Counted from the first letter of the stretch, positions 28,691 through 38,330 are shown. The stretch: 64,000 nucleotides of DNA from Nibribacter ruber (GCF_009913235.1 NZ_CP047897.1:744001-808000); one strand, 5' to 3'. Notes: generated by a model from the sequence alone, not told the origin. Numbers and translations are program-made.

Positions 28691-30496
28691 TTATTTCTTG
28701 GAATCTAGCCAGGCTTGTAACTGCTTTTTCTGGGCCTCAGTGGCGTTGGGCAACATTTGAGCCTGGTACTTCACCGTCTGGTTTTTAAGAAGCTTGATAG
28801 GCAGGATCATCAACTGGCCGCCGCGGCTTACTACCAACTCCACTACATCTCCTACGGCATAGCTAGGAATGATTTTGTTGATGTCTTCGGTGACGCGGTA
28901 ACCATTCATGCCAATGATTTCGTCTTGCACGTTCAAGCCACCTTGCCAGGCGCTGCCGTTGCGCGTAACCGAAGTTACTACGGGTTTGCCGCTGGTCATG
29001 GAAATGCCAGCGCCTAATAAAGGATCATTGCTGTCTTTGTTCACGTCTACCAATTGCACTCCCACGGTGGCAAAATAGGCATTGTAATCTGGGGTCTCTA
29101 CGCCATACGCGTATTTCTGGAAGAAACTATTCAAAGAATGGCCGGCTGCTTTTTCCATGCCTTCCTGGAATTCATTGTCGGTGTAGCCTCTTCCTTTTTT
29201 CTTATAGTATTCGTCATACAGACCATCCATGGCATCATCTAAGCCTTTGGCTCCATTGGTAGACTTTCTGATTTCCAGGTCCAGGAGCATGCCTAAAATG
29301 GCGCCTTTGCTGTAATAAGACAAGAAGGTGTTGTAAGAGTTCTCATCTGGGCGGTATTGTTTGATCCAGGCGTTGAAGCTGGACTCAGCGGCAGACATGG
29401 CCTTGTTGCCCGGCGAGTTCTCAGCGCTGGTAATGCCCGCGGCCATATCATCCAAAAACTCCTTCACGGTGGTATAGCCGCTGCGTTTTACTATCAGGTC
29501 TGCGTAGTAGCTGGTAAAGCCCTCTGATACCCATAGCATGTTGGTGTAATTCTCCTGGTCATAATTGAACGGCCCCAAGGCGATGGGGCGCAGGCGCTTC
29601 ACGTTCCAGAGGTGGAAGTACTCATGGGCCACCAGGTTCAGGAAGCCTTCATAGCCGCGCTCTGTCCCATAGGTGGAACGGGTGGCCTGCAAGGTGGTGG
29701 AGTTCAAATGCTCTAGTCCGCCGCCGCCGTTCTGCAGGTTCTGCACTATAAAAACGTAGCGCTTCACGGGCAACTCCCCGAAGACCTTCACTGCCTCCTC
29801 GGTTACCTTCTGCATGTCAGCCATCAGGCGTTTGGCGTCATAGTTGGCATCTCCGTACATGGCCACTTCATGGGGCACGCCGTTGGTGGTAAAGGTGAAG
29901 ATTTCATGGTTGCCAATCTCAAACGGAGAATCCGCGAGAATATCATAGTCAGCCGCCTGGTAAGTGAATTCTTTTCCGGCCACAGATGGCAAGCCTGTAG
30001 ACACCTTGGTCCAGCCGTTGAAGGGCACAATGGTCACCGTAGAAGGCAGGTTCACCTGGCCGTCTGGGTACAGAAAAACGCTGGTGCCGTTGATATAGCC
30101 ATGGCTGGCATCCAGGAAACTGGTGCGCACGCTCACTTCATAGGCATACACCTTGTAGCGAACCGTCAAGTCCTTGCCTTTGGTTGATACGCGCCAGGTG
30201 TTTTTGTTGATTTTAGTGGCGGGCACTTTGGTTCCACCGTTCAGGGCCTCAAAGCCCTCTACGTTTTTAGCGAACTCCCTAATTAGGTAAGAACCAGGCG
30301 CCCAGGTAGGCATCTTCAGGTCCACGGTTTTTTTGTTGAAACCAGAAAGGCGCATTTCTACTTCAAAGTAGTGCGTATGCGGCTCTGGCATAGATACCTG
30401 GTAATGGATGGTAGGTGCGGCAAACGCCGAGGAGGTGAACACCAAGGCCAGTAGAACCAGCAGGCAGGCACTCCTTCTAAAGGATATTTTCATCAT
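28691..30496 (-). CDS. M61-family metallopeptidase with PDZ domain
   Basis: A 601-residue secreted or periplasmic glycyl aminopeptidase-like enzyme. The signal peptide covers residues 1-26 (ending SSAFA). An N-terminal beta domain with MPTWAPGSYLIREFAKN is M61-specific. The zinc site is HEYFH at 291-295, followed by WNVKRLRP and the downstream WVSEGFTSYY glutamate. A PDZ domain lies near 500-570 (GSAWQGGLNVQDEIIGMNG). The frame begins MM; either methionine could be used. It stands alone, convergent with kup and divergent from the NlpC/P60 gene. Confidence 0.95.
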   Translation of the reverse strand: MMKISFRRSACLLVLLALVFTSSAFAAPTIHYQVSMPEPHTHYFEVEMRLSGFNKKTVDLKMPTWAPGSYLIREFAKNVEGFEALNGGTKVPATKINKNTWRVSTKGKDLTVRYKVYAYEVSVRTSFLDASHGYINGTSVFLYPDGQVNLPSTVTIVPFNGWTKVSTGLPSVAGKEFTYQAADYDILADSPFEIGNHEIFTFTTNGVPHEVAMYGDANYDAKRLMADMQKVTEEAVKVFGELPVKRYVFIVQNLQNGGGGLEHLNSTTLQATRSTYGTERGYEGFLNLVAHEYFHLWNVKRLRPIALGPFNYDQENYTNMLWVSEGFTSYYADLIVKRSGYTTVKEFLDDMAAGITSAENSPGNKAMSAAESSFNAWIKQYRPDENSYNTFLSYYSKGAILGMLLDLEIRKSTNGAKGLDDAMDGLYDEYYKKKGRGYTDNEFQEGMEKAAGHSLNSFFQKYAYGVETPDYNAYFATVGVQLVDVNKDSNDPLLGAGISMTSGKPVVTSVTRNGSAWQGGLNVQDEIIGMNGYRVTEDINKIIPSYAVGDVVELVVSRGGQLMILPIKLLKNQTVKYQAQMLPNATEAQKKQLQAWLDSKK

Positions 30497-30623
30497 AGAT
30501 ACAGGACGTATAGTTTTGGTTGAGGCCTAATAATACGGCTAAATGCCATTTTTTCCAAGGCAACCCGGTCCTGGAGCCAACCACGCGGTACCTTCTCAAC
30601 GTATGCACGCCAAAGACATTACC

Positions 30624-31214
30624 ATGAAAAAGATATGGATTGGGTTTGGAATAGCCCTCTTAGTGATACTGTTAGTGAAAGTATTTACCGGCGAATCTGG
30701 TGACAAAACCGCCCTCATCACCCGTACCAGCAAAGACGGCCGCGACAAGGTGTTCCACAAAGATTCTGCCGCGCAGGAACCGGAGAGCCGCGCCTCTCTA
30801 AATGTATTGGAAGGAAATTACGCCTCCAAGGCCGACAGCATTGTAGCCTTTGCCTTGCAGCGCTACGGCGTAGAATACAATTACGGCGGTGCCACTGATG
30901 AAGGCTTTGACTGCTCTGGCTTTACAACCTATGTATACAAGAAATTTGGGGTAGACATTCCGCACGGGTCCAGCCTGCAAGCCAAAGAGGGCGTTTCTGT
31001 TCCTCTAGACCAAGCCAGAAAAGGAGATCTGCTCATTTTCACTGGCACCAACGTTAAAGACCGCACTCCTGGTCATGTAGGAATCGTGATGACCGGCCCC
31101 GAAAAGAAAATCCAGTTCGTCCATTCCTCATCCAACGGCGGCGTCAAAGTGAGTGAGGTGATGGGCACCCTGTATGAAAAACGCTTCCTGGACGTGCGCC
31201 GCATTCTGCCCTAA
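30624..31214 (+). CDS. NlpC/P60 (C40) cell-wall hydrolase
   Basis: A 196-residue peptidoglycan endopeptidase. The frame opens at 30543, but MKKIWIGFGIALLVILL at 30624 gives a proper membrane anchor or uncleaved signal. The catalytic triad is C97 (in DCSGF), H151 (in PGHVGIV) and probably H167 (FVHSSS). The N-terminal 60 residues are a charged linker. It probably cuts cross-links or stem peptides in the periplasm during growth. It stands alone, divergent from the M61 gene. Confidence 0.93.
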   Translation: MKKIWIGFGIALLVILLVKVFTGESGDKTALITRTSKDGRDKVFHKDSAAQEPESRASLNVLEGNYASKADSIVAFALQRYGVEYNYGGATDEGFDCSGFTTYVYKKFGVDIPHGSSLQAKEGVSVPLDQARKGDLLIFTGTNVKDRTPGHVGIVMTGPEKKIQFVHSSSNGGVKVSEVMGTLYEKRFLDVRRILP

Positions 31215-31852
31215 CTGAGACGAGTTGGATTAATAGCGTAGCCCTGACTTCTGACCTATGTGACTGTGTTTGATTTCAGGTGCGCGTGTCGTTTTTGCGG
31301 TATTTTCGCTAAAACAGCCAAAAAACGGCCTATGGAAAGGACCATCTTATGGATGAAAGCCATTACGGCTGAGTGTTCCATAAAAAGGCAAAGTAAGGTT
31401 TAGTAAAGGTCATCCTCAAGGCGAAGAAGCGCCCCGATCGATCTGCCCCACCCCAAAGTTTCTTACCGCATATGCTTAAGACACCTTTATCTTGTAGCCT
31501 TTACGCGATGAGAAGCAATAATTATACGCACCTTTGTGCTGGTTCACAATTACAGGTATTTGTACCGCTAAGACCTTGTACTAATTTCTTTTAATTTAAT
31601 TCACCCCTGTTGAGTAAATCCCAATTGGTCACCTCCTGCAAAAACAGCTACCAAGATATAAGCCATGTCAAGGGGGCAAACAGACGTTTTAACTTAGTCT
31701 TATATCGTTGTTGTCATGGTAGGCTGGTTTTTACCGTAAATTGGATTGTTAAACCCGGCGAAAAGAAACCAACCATATCAAAAGTACTGTTTAAAATTTT
31801 TAAGCATGGAAGACAAAAGCACAATCCGGATTTTTGTGGATGCAGTCCCTAG
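31215..31852. other. Gene-poor region
   Basis: Holds palindrome copy 11 at its left end. Several short frames exist (for example 31610-31852), but none has a signal peptide, a recognisable motif or a clear initiation region. With the segment to its right it may be decayed sequence. Confidence 0.5.
31290..31327. repeat. Dispersed 38-bp palindrome, copy 11
   Basis: Diverged copy: CGTTTTTGCGGTATTTTC on the left, AAAACAGCCAAAAAACG on the right. It lies 75 bp after the NlpC/P60 gene. Confidence 0.8.
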
Positions 31853-32194
31853 ACCACTGGCTCCTTCAAATCTCTGATCAACCTTGAACTGGACTCCTGC
31901 CAACTGGGAGACTGGGATTTTTTTTCGCATCGTCAGCCAGAACCCTCCAGTAAGAAAGGCTTCCTTAGGATCTCATTTACAGTGCGCAATGGACTGGCCA
32001 TTCCAGTAGAGAGCCTTCAGGAGAACGAAGCTATGTATGGTGATGCCCTACATGGTGAGCGTTTAAGCAAAGGGAGGCCAGAAAACTTCCTGATTGAAGG
32101 CAGAGTAATACCTTGCAGCATCCCAGGTAGGTCCGGTTTCTTCAAATGGCCTTTAGTGGATGGGCTCTATAGCACATCATCACCTAATTTATGA
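31853..32194 (+). pseudogene. Possible PAS-domain remnant
   Basis: A frame open from a TAG at 31850 to a TGA at 32192 lacks an ATG at its beginning; a GTG occurs at 31982. Its first part (LELDSCQLGDWDFF) and last part (NFLIEGRVIP then GFFKWPLVDG) resemble the first strand and the E-RVI---W---G core of PAS-3 domains found in sensor kinases. No kinase or upstream portion is present. It overlaps the region just before the truncated haemoglobin gene. This is a weak call based on motif shape only. Confidence 0.3.
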
Positions 32195-32201
32195 TAAACG
32201 C

Positions 32202-32597
32202 ATGACACAGAAAGAAGACATAACCAATATTGAGGACATAAAAGTACTGGTAGACGAGTTTTACACGCTGGTGCGGCAGGACGAATTGCTGGCCCCTATT
32301 TTCCTTTTCAGGCTGAACACCTACTGGCAGGCCCACCTTGAGAAAATGTACACTTTCTGGAACGCCGCCCTGTTCGGGGTGAAGGGCTATGTGGGTAATC
32401 CGTTTGCCAAGCACGCCACCATGCCCGTGGAGGGCGAGCATTTTAACCGTTGGATGGCGCTTTTCACGGCCACAGTTGATCGCTACTTTGAAGGCCCTGT
32501 GGCCGAAGAAGCCAAAAACCGTGCGTACATCATGGCCACTAACTTTGAAAGACGCATAGAAGGCATGAAAGGTACCGATAAGATTACCTTGGTGTAG
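32202..32597 (+). CDS. Group III truncated haemoglobin
   Basis: A 131-residue haem protein. The frame opens at 32160, but MTQKEDITNIEDIK at 32202 fits family N-termini. FYTLVRQDELLAPIF covers helices A-B. H80 in EGEHFNRW is the proximal haem ligand, and the FDARY-like end VDRYFEGPVAEEAKNRA follows. It may handle oxygen, NO or redox stress; group III members are rarely characterised. It is a single gene with no obvious partner. Confidence 0.92.
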   Translation: MTQKEDITNIEDIKVLVDEFYTLVRQDELLAPIFLFRLNTYWQAHLEKMYTFWNAALFGVKGYVGNPFAKHATMPVEGEHFNRWMALFTATVDRYFEGPVAEEAKNRAYIMATNFERRIEGMKGTDKITLV

Positions 32598-32742
32598 GAA
32601 ATGCAAAGCTTGACCTTTGGCAGAAAAGAGTCATTGAATAACACCGCCTTTTGCTTTCTGAAGCTGTAAATCCGAAATACTAGCAACATTTTCTTCAGAC
32701 TTTCAAAACTGATAGCAGCCTGTAGTAAACTACCTAGGCTGC

Positions 32743-32780
32743 CGTTTTTGGCTTATTTCCCCGAAAACAAGCTAAAAACG
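32743..32780. repeat. Dispersed 38-bp palindrome, copy 12
   Basis: Arms CGTTTTTGGCTTATTTCC and GAAAACAAGCTAAAAACG. It lies 145 bp after the truncated haemoglobin gene. Confidence 0.9.
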
Positions 32781-32853
32781 ATAGGGTACATATAAAGTAA
32801 GATAAAGGCTGAAGTCTCTTATCCTGTGTCTTCTGAAATTTTGGGCAAAAAAA

Positions 32854-32879
32854 TACCCGGCCACTGCAGTAGCCGGGTA
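32854..32879 (-). terminator. Orphan minus-strand terminator
   Basis: Stem TACCCGG / CCGGGTA. Read on the minus strand it is followed by ATTTTTTT. There is no annotated minus-strand gene for it to end. Confidence 0.65.
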
Positions 32880-33676
32880 CGGAATCCTTTGAAATGGTAT
32901 CAAGCAACATAGGAAGGAACTGCCTCCCTCAAATGCCTGGCTACCTCATGCCGGATTCGCCAGTGAGACCAGAGTCTTAGCAAGCTTCAACTCGATTAAC
33001 GGTTGACACATGAGCTAGGCTTGATACATTCTTACTGGGATTAGACACTTTTACCTCCTTTCTTTAAGTACAACATAAACTCAACTGTACTGCCAAATAC
33101 CTTATGGCTTCCAGGAAGAGCCCGGAGCACTCGCTTCCGTTTTATAAAGTTAAAAGACGCCCGGATAGTTCAAAAGGTTTATTGAAAAAAATCGTCCTGC
33201 GCTAACCTTCTCTGCGTGAGGGAAATTAATTATTTGCCATGCCTTTCCTTAGTAGAATCCCTACATCGGCAACCAGTAAATTCTAGTCATAAATCTCCTT
33301 TGTGGGCAGGCATTCAATTATTAATTCACCAGTTCAATTATTGATAAAAGCCCAAGCCGCTACCTATCTCAAGACTCTTCTTTTCCTACAGCGGGCTATT
33401 TAAAGCTGGTTACGACAATGACTAGCTGGACTACCATGATAGTAGCCAAGTCATTCGCATTATAGTCTATTTCTACAGAAAACCACGTAAATGCGCTTAT
33501 CTCAAGTGCTTGCAAAACCAACGTAGATTACCAACAGTCAAAGTAAATTCCTATGCCAGCCATTCCTTAATAGATAGTGCCGGAAGGTAAATTTTTGATA
33601 GTTGGGAAAAGCCGCTATGGAATTGGACCATTTATTGCTATATTCCCATACAAAACAAACAAACTAAACAAACTGT

Positions 33677-34105
33677 ATGAAAAAGTTCTTTTTACTTGCG
33701 CTCTTCCTCTGCCTTGCAACTTTGGGTTGGGCTCAGAAAGGCTCTCCTATCGGCACCTGGACCAACGAAGAAAAAGACGCCAGATTTGAGATTTACCAGT
33801 GCGGCGACAAACTCTGCGGCAAGATCACATGGCTGAAAGAACCCAACCGTGATGGAAAGCCCAAGGTGGACCAGTTCAACCCAGACCCTAAACTCCAGAA
33901 ACGCCCCATCATGGGCCTTGTGTTCTTAAAGGGCTTTGAGCCCGATGAGGCCGGTAAATGGGATGATGGCACCATCTACGATCCAAAATCTGGGAAGACT
34001 TATTCTTCTTACATGAAGGTGCTAAGCAAAGACAAACTTGAAGTGAAAGGCTACATTGGCATCTCGCTCATTGGGCGTTCACAGACCTGGACCCGCGTTA
34101 ACTAA
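33677..34105 (+). CDS. Secreted DUF2147 protein
   Basis: A 142-residue exported protein with signal peptide MKKFFLLALFLCLATLGWAQ. GTWTNEEKDARFEIYQCGDKLCGKI and the end SLIGRSQTWTRV are the conserved blocks of DUF2147, a small beta-barrel-like domain with two cysteines near residues 41 and 46 that may pair. The molecular function is unknown. It stands alone and is followed by a perfect 44-bp palindromic terminator. Confidence 0.9.
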   Translation: MKKFFLLALFLCLATLGWAQKGSPIGTWTNEEKDARFEIYQCGDKLCGKITWLKEPNRDGKPKVDQFNPDPKLQKRPIMGLVFLKGFEPDEAGKWDDGTIYDPKSGKTYSSYMKVLSKDKLEVKGYIGISLIGRSQTWTRVN

Positions 34106-34123
34106 GCTAAGGCGTACAAAACC

Positions 34124-34167
34124 AACAACAGAAAGGGCTCCCCAATTGGGGAGCCCTTTCTGTTGTT
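34124..34167. terminator. Perfect 44-bp bidirectional terminator
   Basis: AACAACAGAAAGGGCTCCCC plus AA, then the exact inverse: 22-base arms with no mismatch between convergent genes. Confidence 0.92.
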
Positions 34168-34183
34168 CCTAAAACCTATGCGC

Positions 34184-34654
34184 TTAACAAAGGTCTGTAA
34201 TTTTAATCTGCTTGTCTCTGAACGTGAACGTGTCTCCCTTCACTTTTCCTGCCATAGCCTGGAATACCGGCGAGGCCGCTGAGATGGCATAGAACTTCTC
34301 TCCGTCAATGGAAACCTCTCCCAAACTCACAGAGATAAAATAGTTCTGCGAGTCTGTGCGCACCACAGATCCCAGAGAAATGTCTTCATTTACCTTGTTG
34401 CGCACAATGCGCTTTAAGATGCTCATCTTGCCAATGGCCTCATCCAATTGCTTGGCAAACATGTCTCGCTGAATATGACAGGCTTCCCTGAACGACTCAA
34501 ACTTGTCTTCAATGGCTCCCTGGCTGTCATTGGCACTCTCCTGCGCTTCTTCCATGGCATAGCGCGCATTGTCTACAAAGTCTGTCTGCAACCTGATGCA
34601 TTCATCTACCAGACGGTGTTTTATCTCTAATTCAAAAGCAGTTTCAGTAGTCAT
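34184..34654 (-). CDS. GreA/GreB-like protein
   Basis: A 156-residue soluble protein. Residues 20-90 form a charged helical region (EEAQESANDSQGAIEDKFES and FAKQLDEAIGKMS) as in the coiled-coil of Gre factors. The C-terminal part SLGSVVRT, YFISVSLG, YAISAASPVFQAMAGKVKGD resembles the FKBP-like domain of GreA. Bacteroidota homologues are often annotated as 3-oxoacyl-ACP synthase, for which there is no support here. It may bind RNA polymerase, but the acidic tip residues cannot be placed with certainty. Confidence 0.75.
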   Translation of the reverse strand: MTTETAFELEIKHRLVDECIRLQTDFVDNARYAMEEAQESANDSQGAIEDKFESFREACHIQRDMFAKQLDEAIGKMSILKRIVRNKVNEDISLGSVVRTDSQNYFISVSLGEVSIDGEKFYAISAASPVFQAMAGKVKGDTFTFRDKQIKITDLC

Positions 34655-34741
34655 ACTTCCAATTTTCTATGAGTTAAGGATACCTCTTGTCCAGCGACCG
34701 GAGAGAGATGTTAAAAGCCGATGCAATGCCTAGCCAAGTGC

Positions 34742-34779
34742 CGTTTTTGGTCTGTTTTCCGGAAAATGGGCCAAAAACG
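34742..34779. repeat. Dispersed 38-bp palindrome, copy 13
   Basis: Arms CGTTTTTGGTCTGTTTTC and GAAAATGGGCCAAAAACG with CG centre. It lies between the M1 peptidase end and the GreA-like start. Confidence 0.9.
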
Positions 34780-34871
34780 AGCACACCTTTCAAGGTTCAT
34801 TGCAAAGCTTTAAACTGAATATTCTAAATTTTGTTGAATAATTACTGAAAAAACATAGTATTTATTCTGGC

Positions 34872-36845
34872 TTACAATTTCAAAAACCTTATAAAGCTGT
34901 AAGTTCCTCCCTTTTTCAGGCGTAGTACGTAGGGTCCCGGCCGCACGTCCGGCACGTCTAAAAAGCCATGGGCCAGAGATACTTTCTTGATGGTTCTGCC
35001 CAACAAGTCTACCACCACAGCCTCATCCCAGGGGCCTTGGCCGCCTCTTACAAAAAGCCTGCCGGCGGTGGGGTTAGGATACACCACCACGTTGGAATTA
35101 AGTTCTTGCAACAAGGTGACATCTTGCTTGTTGGATACCACCGTATTAAGCAGCCATTGCGCAGGATCTACCTCAATGCTCTGCACGGATCCCCTTACTT
35201 GAAAGGTATAGATTTCTGAAGCCTGCCTCAGCGGCAAAACTACTAACGTATCTACGGCATCTGTATGGATTAGATATTCCACCTCGGTGACAAAAACTGG
35301 GGTGGCGGGGCTTGATCCGGTCTGGGCCGTCTTTAACACCACTTCTTTCCCTTGTTGCGCCCAGGTGAGGTCTACCTGCGGATATCCTTCGCCATACACC
35401 CACTGATCAAAGAACGTCTGCAGGTTCAGCCCAGAAACTCGCTCGGCCACCCGCTGAAAATCCCGGGTGTCTGCCACGCTGTACATGAATTCGCGCCGGT
35501 ACTCCTGCAGAACCTGGAAGAATACGGCATCTTGTTTTACGACTTTCCGAAGCATATGCAGCACAAAGGCCCCTTTGCGGTACGTAAGCGCCGAACTGAA
35601 AATGCGGCTCACATTGGTACTGTCCTTCACAAACACAGAACCCAGCGGCTGAGACAGCGCACTTTGATGGGCAGAATTCAACCACCCCCGCGCATCTGCT
35701 GGAATCAGGTTTTGCAACGCAATGTATTCTGAATAAGAAGCGAAGCCCTCGTTGAGCCAGATGTGACTCCAATCCTGGCAGGTCACCTCGTCTCCCCACC
35801 ATTGGTGCGCCAGCTCATGGGCCGTCAAAGTAAAATTGAAACTAGACTGCGTGGTCATGGTCTGGTGCTCCATGCCTCCGCCTATAGGCGCCATGCTGTG
35901 CCCGTACTTTTCTTTGTAGAAGGGATAGGTGCCGTAAAGCCCAGAGAACAGTTGTAGCAATGGCCCCGTCTGGTCAATCTGAAACTTGAAGGTGTTTAGC
36001 AGATTAGGATGCTGATACACGTAATTCTGCACCAACATAGGCTGTGCCACGCCCGGCAGCGCCACGGTATAAGAATACTCCTGGTACTGCGCCACCGCCA
36101 CTGAAATAAGGTAATAGGCAATAGGGTAGTTGGACTTCCATTCATAGCGGTGCTTCTGGTTGGGCAGGGGCGTAATCCTTTGCAACAACCCGTTAGAACC
36201 TACTTTGTTGGTTTCATCTGTAGTGACCCACACGGTTACAGAGTCTGCCTTGTCTGACAGCAACTGTTTCACTGGAAACCATTCATAAGCGGCAAAGGGC
36301 TCGCTCAGAGACCAAGTAACCTGACTGCCCCAAGGCTGCGCCACGCCCGTATTAAACCCATTCCCAATAGCCGCACTAGCCCCAGAAGGTGCAAACCCGG
36401 CATAGGTAATTTGAACGGTAAAGTTGCCATTCTTTTGAACTGTAGAAGGCAAGGCCACTACCGCCTCCCCTCCCTGTCTATTCACTGAAGCAGTTACACC
36501 ATTTACCACCAAACTGGATATGGTAAAATTGCTGTGCAACTCAAACGCGAACTGCGTCATATCCTGCAGGGCAGTTGCCAGGATAGTCACCGTTCCGCCT
36601 ACTTCCAAAGAATTACGTTCCATGTTTAGGTCCAGCTTGTACCAATGCACGTCATACTGGCGCATGAGGTCACGGTGCGCTAAAGAAGTAATGCCATCCG
36701 CTAAGGGTTGTGGAGTGGCCGTCTTTCGGGAAATGGCGCATTCATGCTCAGGGATAGGCAGCGTTTGGGCCTTGGTTGATTGGACGGCACCAGCCAAGCC
36801 GAAAAGCAGCAAGAAAAACAACCTGAGTATAGTGGACGAGTTCAT
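34872..36845 (-). CDS. M1-family aminopeptidase with type A T9SS sorting domain
   Basis: A 657-residue secreted zinc aminopeptidase. Signal peptide residues 1-26. The substrate-binding GGMEH is at 323-327, the zinc site HELAH at 343-347 and its third ligand E366 (LNEGFASY). The last 80 residues start at VVVYPNPTAGRLFV and end YSFIRFLKL, the Por secretion type A tail. It is therefore exported by type IX secretion to the surface or medium, where it would trim peptides. It is a single gene on the minus strand, preceded by another T9SS protein gene. Confidence 0.95.
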   Translation of the reverse strand: MNSSTILRLFFLLLFGLAGAVQSTKAQTLPIPEHECAISRKTATPQPLADGITSLAHRDLMRQYDVHWYKLDLNMERNSLEVGGTVTILATALQDMTQFAFELHSNFTISSLVVNGVTASVNRQGGEAVVALPSTVQKNGNFTVQITYAGFAPSGASAAIGNGFNTGVAQPWGSQVTWSLSEPFAAYEWFPVKQLLSDKADSVTVWVTTDETNKVGSNGLLQRITPLPNQKHRYEWKSNYPIAYYLISVAVAQYQEYSYTVALPGVAQPMLVQNYVYQHPNLLNTFKFQIDQTGPLLQLFSGLYGTYPFYKEKYGHSMAPIGGGMEHQTMTTQSSFNFTLTAHELAHQWWGDEVTCQDWSHIWLNEGFASYSEYIALQNLIPADARGWLNSAHQSALSQPLGSVFVKDSTNVSRIFSSALTYRKGAFVLHMLRKVVKQDAVFFQVLQEYRREFMYSVADTRDFQRVAERVSGLNLQTFFDQWVYGEGYPQVDLTWAQQGKEVVLKTAQTGSSPATPVFVTEVEYLIHTDAVDTLVVLPLRQASEIYTFQVRGSVQSIEVDPAQWLLNTVVSNKQDVTLLQELNSNVVVYPNPTAGRLFVRGGQGPWDEAVVVDLLGRTIKKVSLAHGFLDVPDVRPGPYVLRLKKGGTYSFIRFLKL

Positions 36846-36905
36846 AAGGTACCCTAATAAGTATCTGAAAAACTAAGGTACTGAACCTACAGCATATATA
36901 AACAA

Positions 36906-36933
36906 ACAAAGCCCGGCAATTGCCGGGCTTTGT
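36906..36933 (-). terminator. Terminator of the T9SS protein gene
   Basis: Perfect 28-bp palindrome, ACAAAGCCCGGCAA and its inverse, followed on the minus strand by TTGTTTGTTT. Confidence 0.9.
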
Positions 36934-36950
36934 CATGTCTTGCTTACAAA

Positions 36951-38273
36951 TTATTGCACTACAATTCTTTCTGAGCGCACGTTCTTTCCAGAGAGAATTT
37001 GCAAGATGTACACGCCCTTGCCAAACCTGCTAAGGTCCAGGTCTCTGGTGAAGGTGCCTTTCTGCAGACCTGCGTTCTCTTCCAATACAGTTTTGCCAGT
37101 GCTGTCTACCACGCGCAAACGCGTATCAGACTTCTTGTCTATGGTAAACGAAACCGTGAATCGGCCGCTGGTAGGATTAGGATACAGGCGTACTTCCATT
37201 TCTTTGCCTGCCTTTGCCTCCTTGCTGCCGGTTGCTTGTATGCCTTTCTTGCCAATGGTAGTGGGAGAAGACCTCAGAACGATAATCTGCCTCGTTTCAC
37301 CTTTCGCGGGAACCGCCAGCCGAAAATTAGCCACGTCTCCAAGCTTACCATTTTCTCTGATTCTAACCACTTTGATACCACTTGCAGAATCCTTTTCTAT
37401 AAAAATGGATCTGTTGGCAAACAGGGAATCAATTCTTATCCGGAACATGCTGTCTGGTACGCCTAGTAGTTTACTTGGTGCTAAGGAATCTCCATTAAGT
37501 GATTTGCGCAGGTAAAAGGTGTGTCCTAGCAGCGGGTTGTCTTTCTCGTCAAGGCTCGTCACCCACCTTCTTCCCTCCTGGCCAGAAACTGTAATTTTGC
37601 CGTTTACAATTTTAAAGGATGAGTCTGAAGAAATGGACTGAATGGTAATGGCTTTTACAGTGTTCTTACCTTCTTTAGAAAAGATACGGGTGGCAGTCAA
37701 TCCATCTCCAACGGTGAACTCAGACGTCTCCAGAGGTTTGGCTCCCAACGCGGTCATGGAACGCTCATCCAGTTTTAAACCTTTCATCGCCGTCATCTGA
37801 GAAACGCCCGCCGGCACCACCAACGTGGTGTCCAAAGCATAAAAGGTGTCATTTTCCTTTTTTATGATTCTTAATTTAACCGTCCGCTCTTTGGTTGAAT
37901 CCTCAAGGGTTCTTAGCAACTGATGCCTAGCACCCTCCTGCCCTTCCAAGCCCGTGAAGGTTCGGGCAAATCCTCGTATTCGCAGCGTGTCAGAGCCCGC
38001 TTTAGAAGGCCTCAGGAATAAGATGTCCTTTCCATTATGCTGCTGTCTTACCATGTACAGTAGTTGCTGGTGTTTGGCCAATTGCGCTTCTGTTAGCTGA
38101 ACTAGGGTGTCTACTTCCACTAGTTGCCCGTTCTGATCTTTAAACACATGGAATGTGGTCTTTTCCTGGGCCAGCGCCTTTTTCTTCTTCTGGGCCACGG
38201 CCTTGGAGCTGGTAAACCCGCCTAGGGCCACCAGGGTTAGAAAGACCGCGGCATAATTTGATTTCAGTTTCAT
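36951..38273 (-). CDS. Secreted protein with type A T9SS sorting domain
   Basis: A 440-residue exported protein. The frame opens at 38315, but MKLKSNYAAVFLTLVALGG at 38273 gives a clean signal peptide ending near KAVAQ. The body (residues 30-350) is a Ser/Thr/Lys-rich beta-type region that matches no family I know. The tail from VRLYPNPTSGRFTVSF to RSERIVVQ is a type A sorting domain. It is divergent from a two-component system, with five GTTAA boxes between them, so it may be a direct target of that regulator. Confidence 0.88.
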   Translation of the reverse strand: MKLKSNYAAVFLTLVALGGFTSSKAVAQKKKKALAQEKTTFHVFKDQNGQLVEVDTLVQLTEAQLAKHQQLLYMVRQQHNGKDILFLRPSKAGSDTLRIRGFARTFTGLEGQEGARHQLLRTLEDSTKERTVKLRIIKKENDTFYALDTTLVVPAGVSQMTAMKGLKLDERSMTALGAKPLETSEFTVGDGLTATRIFSKEGKNTVKAITIQSISSDSSFKIVNGKITVSGQEGRRWVTSLDEKDNPLLGHTFYLRKSLNGDSLAPSKLLGVPDSMFRIRIDSLFANRSIFIEKDSASGIKVVRIRENGKLGDVANFRLAVPAKGETRQIIVLRSSPTTIGKKGIQATGSKEAKAGKEMEVRLYPNPTSGRFTVSFTIDKKSDTRLRVVDSTGKTVLEENAGLQKGTFTRDLDLSRFGKGVYILQILSGKNVRSERIVVQ

Positions 38274-38330
38274 ATCTAGGTATATTAGAGGTGGGTATGT
38301 AGTTGATGGACACAATATTACCGCGCCGCT

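Larger units (their letters stand above)
32598..33676. other. 1.1-kb gene-poor region
   Basis: Contains palindrome copy 12 and a terminator-like hairpin oriented for a minus-strand transcript (32854-32879), yet no minus-strand gene is recognised upstream of it. On that strand an AAGGAGGT sequence at 33052-33059 precedes a GTG-started 23-codon frame at 32977-33048. Another open stretch ends in KVFGSTVEF and LYLKKGGKSV around 33035-33170, without a start. Two TTCAATTATT direct repeats lie 20 bp apart at 33313 and 33333. It may be a decayed mobile element or an unannotated RNA gene. Confidence 0.5.

Noticed and set aside
32184-32606. A 140-codon minus-strand frame
   Set aside because: It is antisense to the truncated haemoglobin gene, which has the proximal His and full family length.
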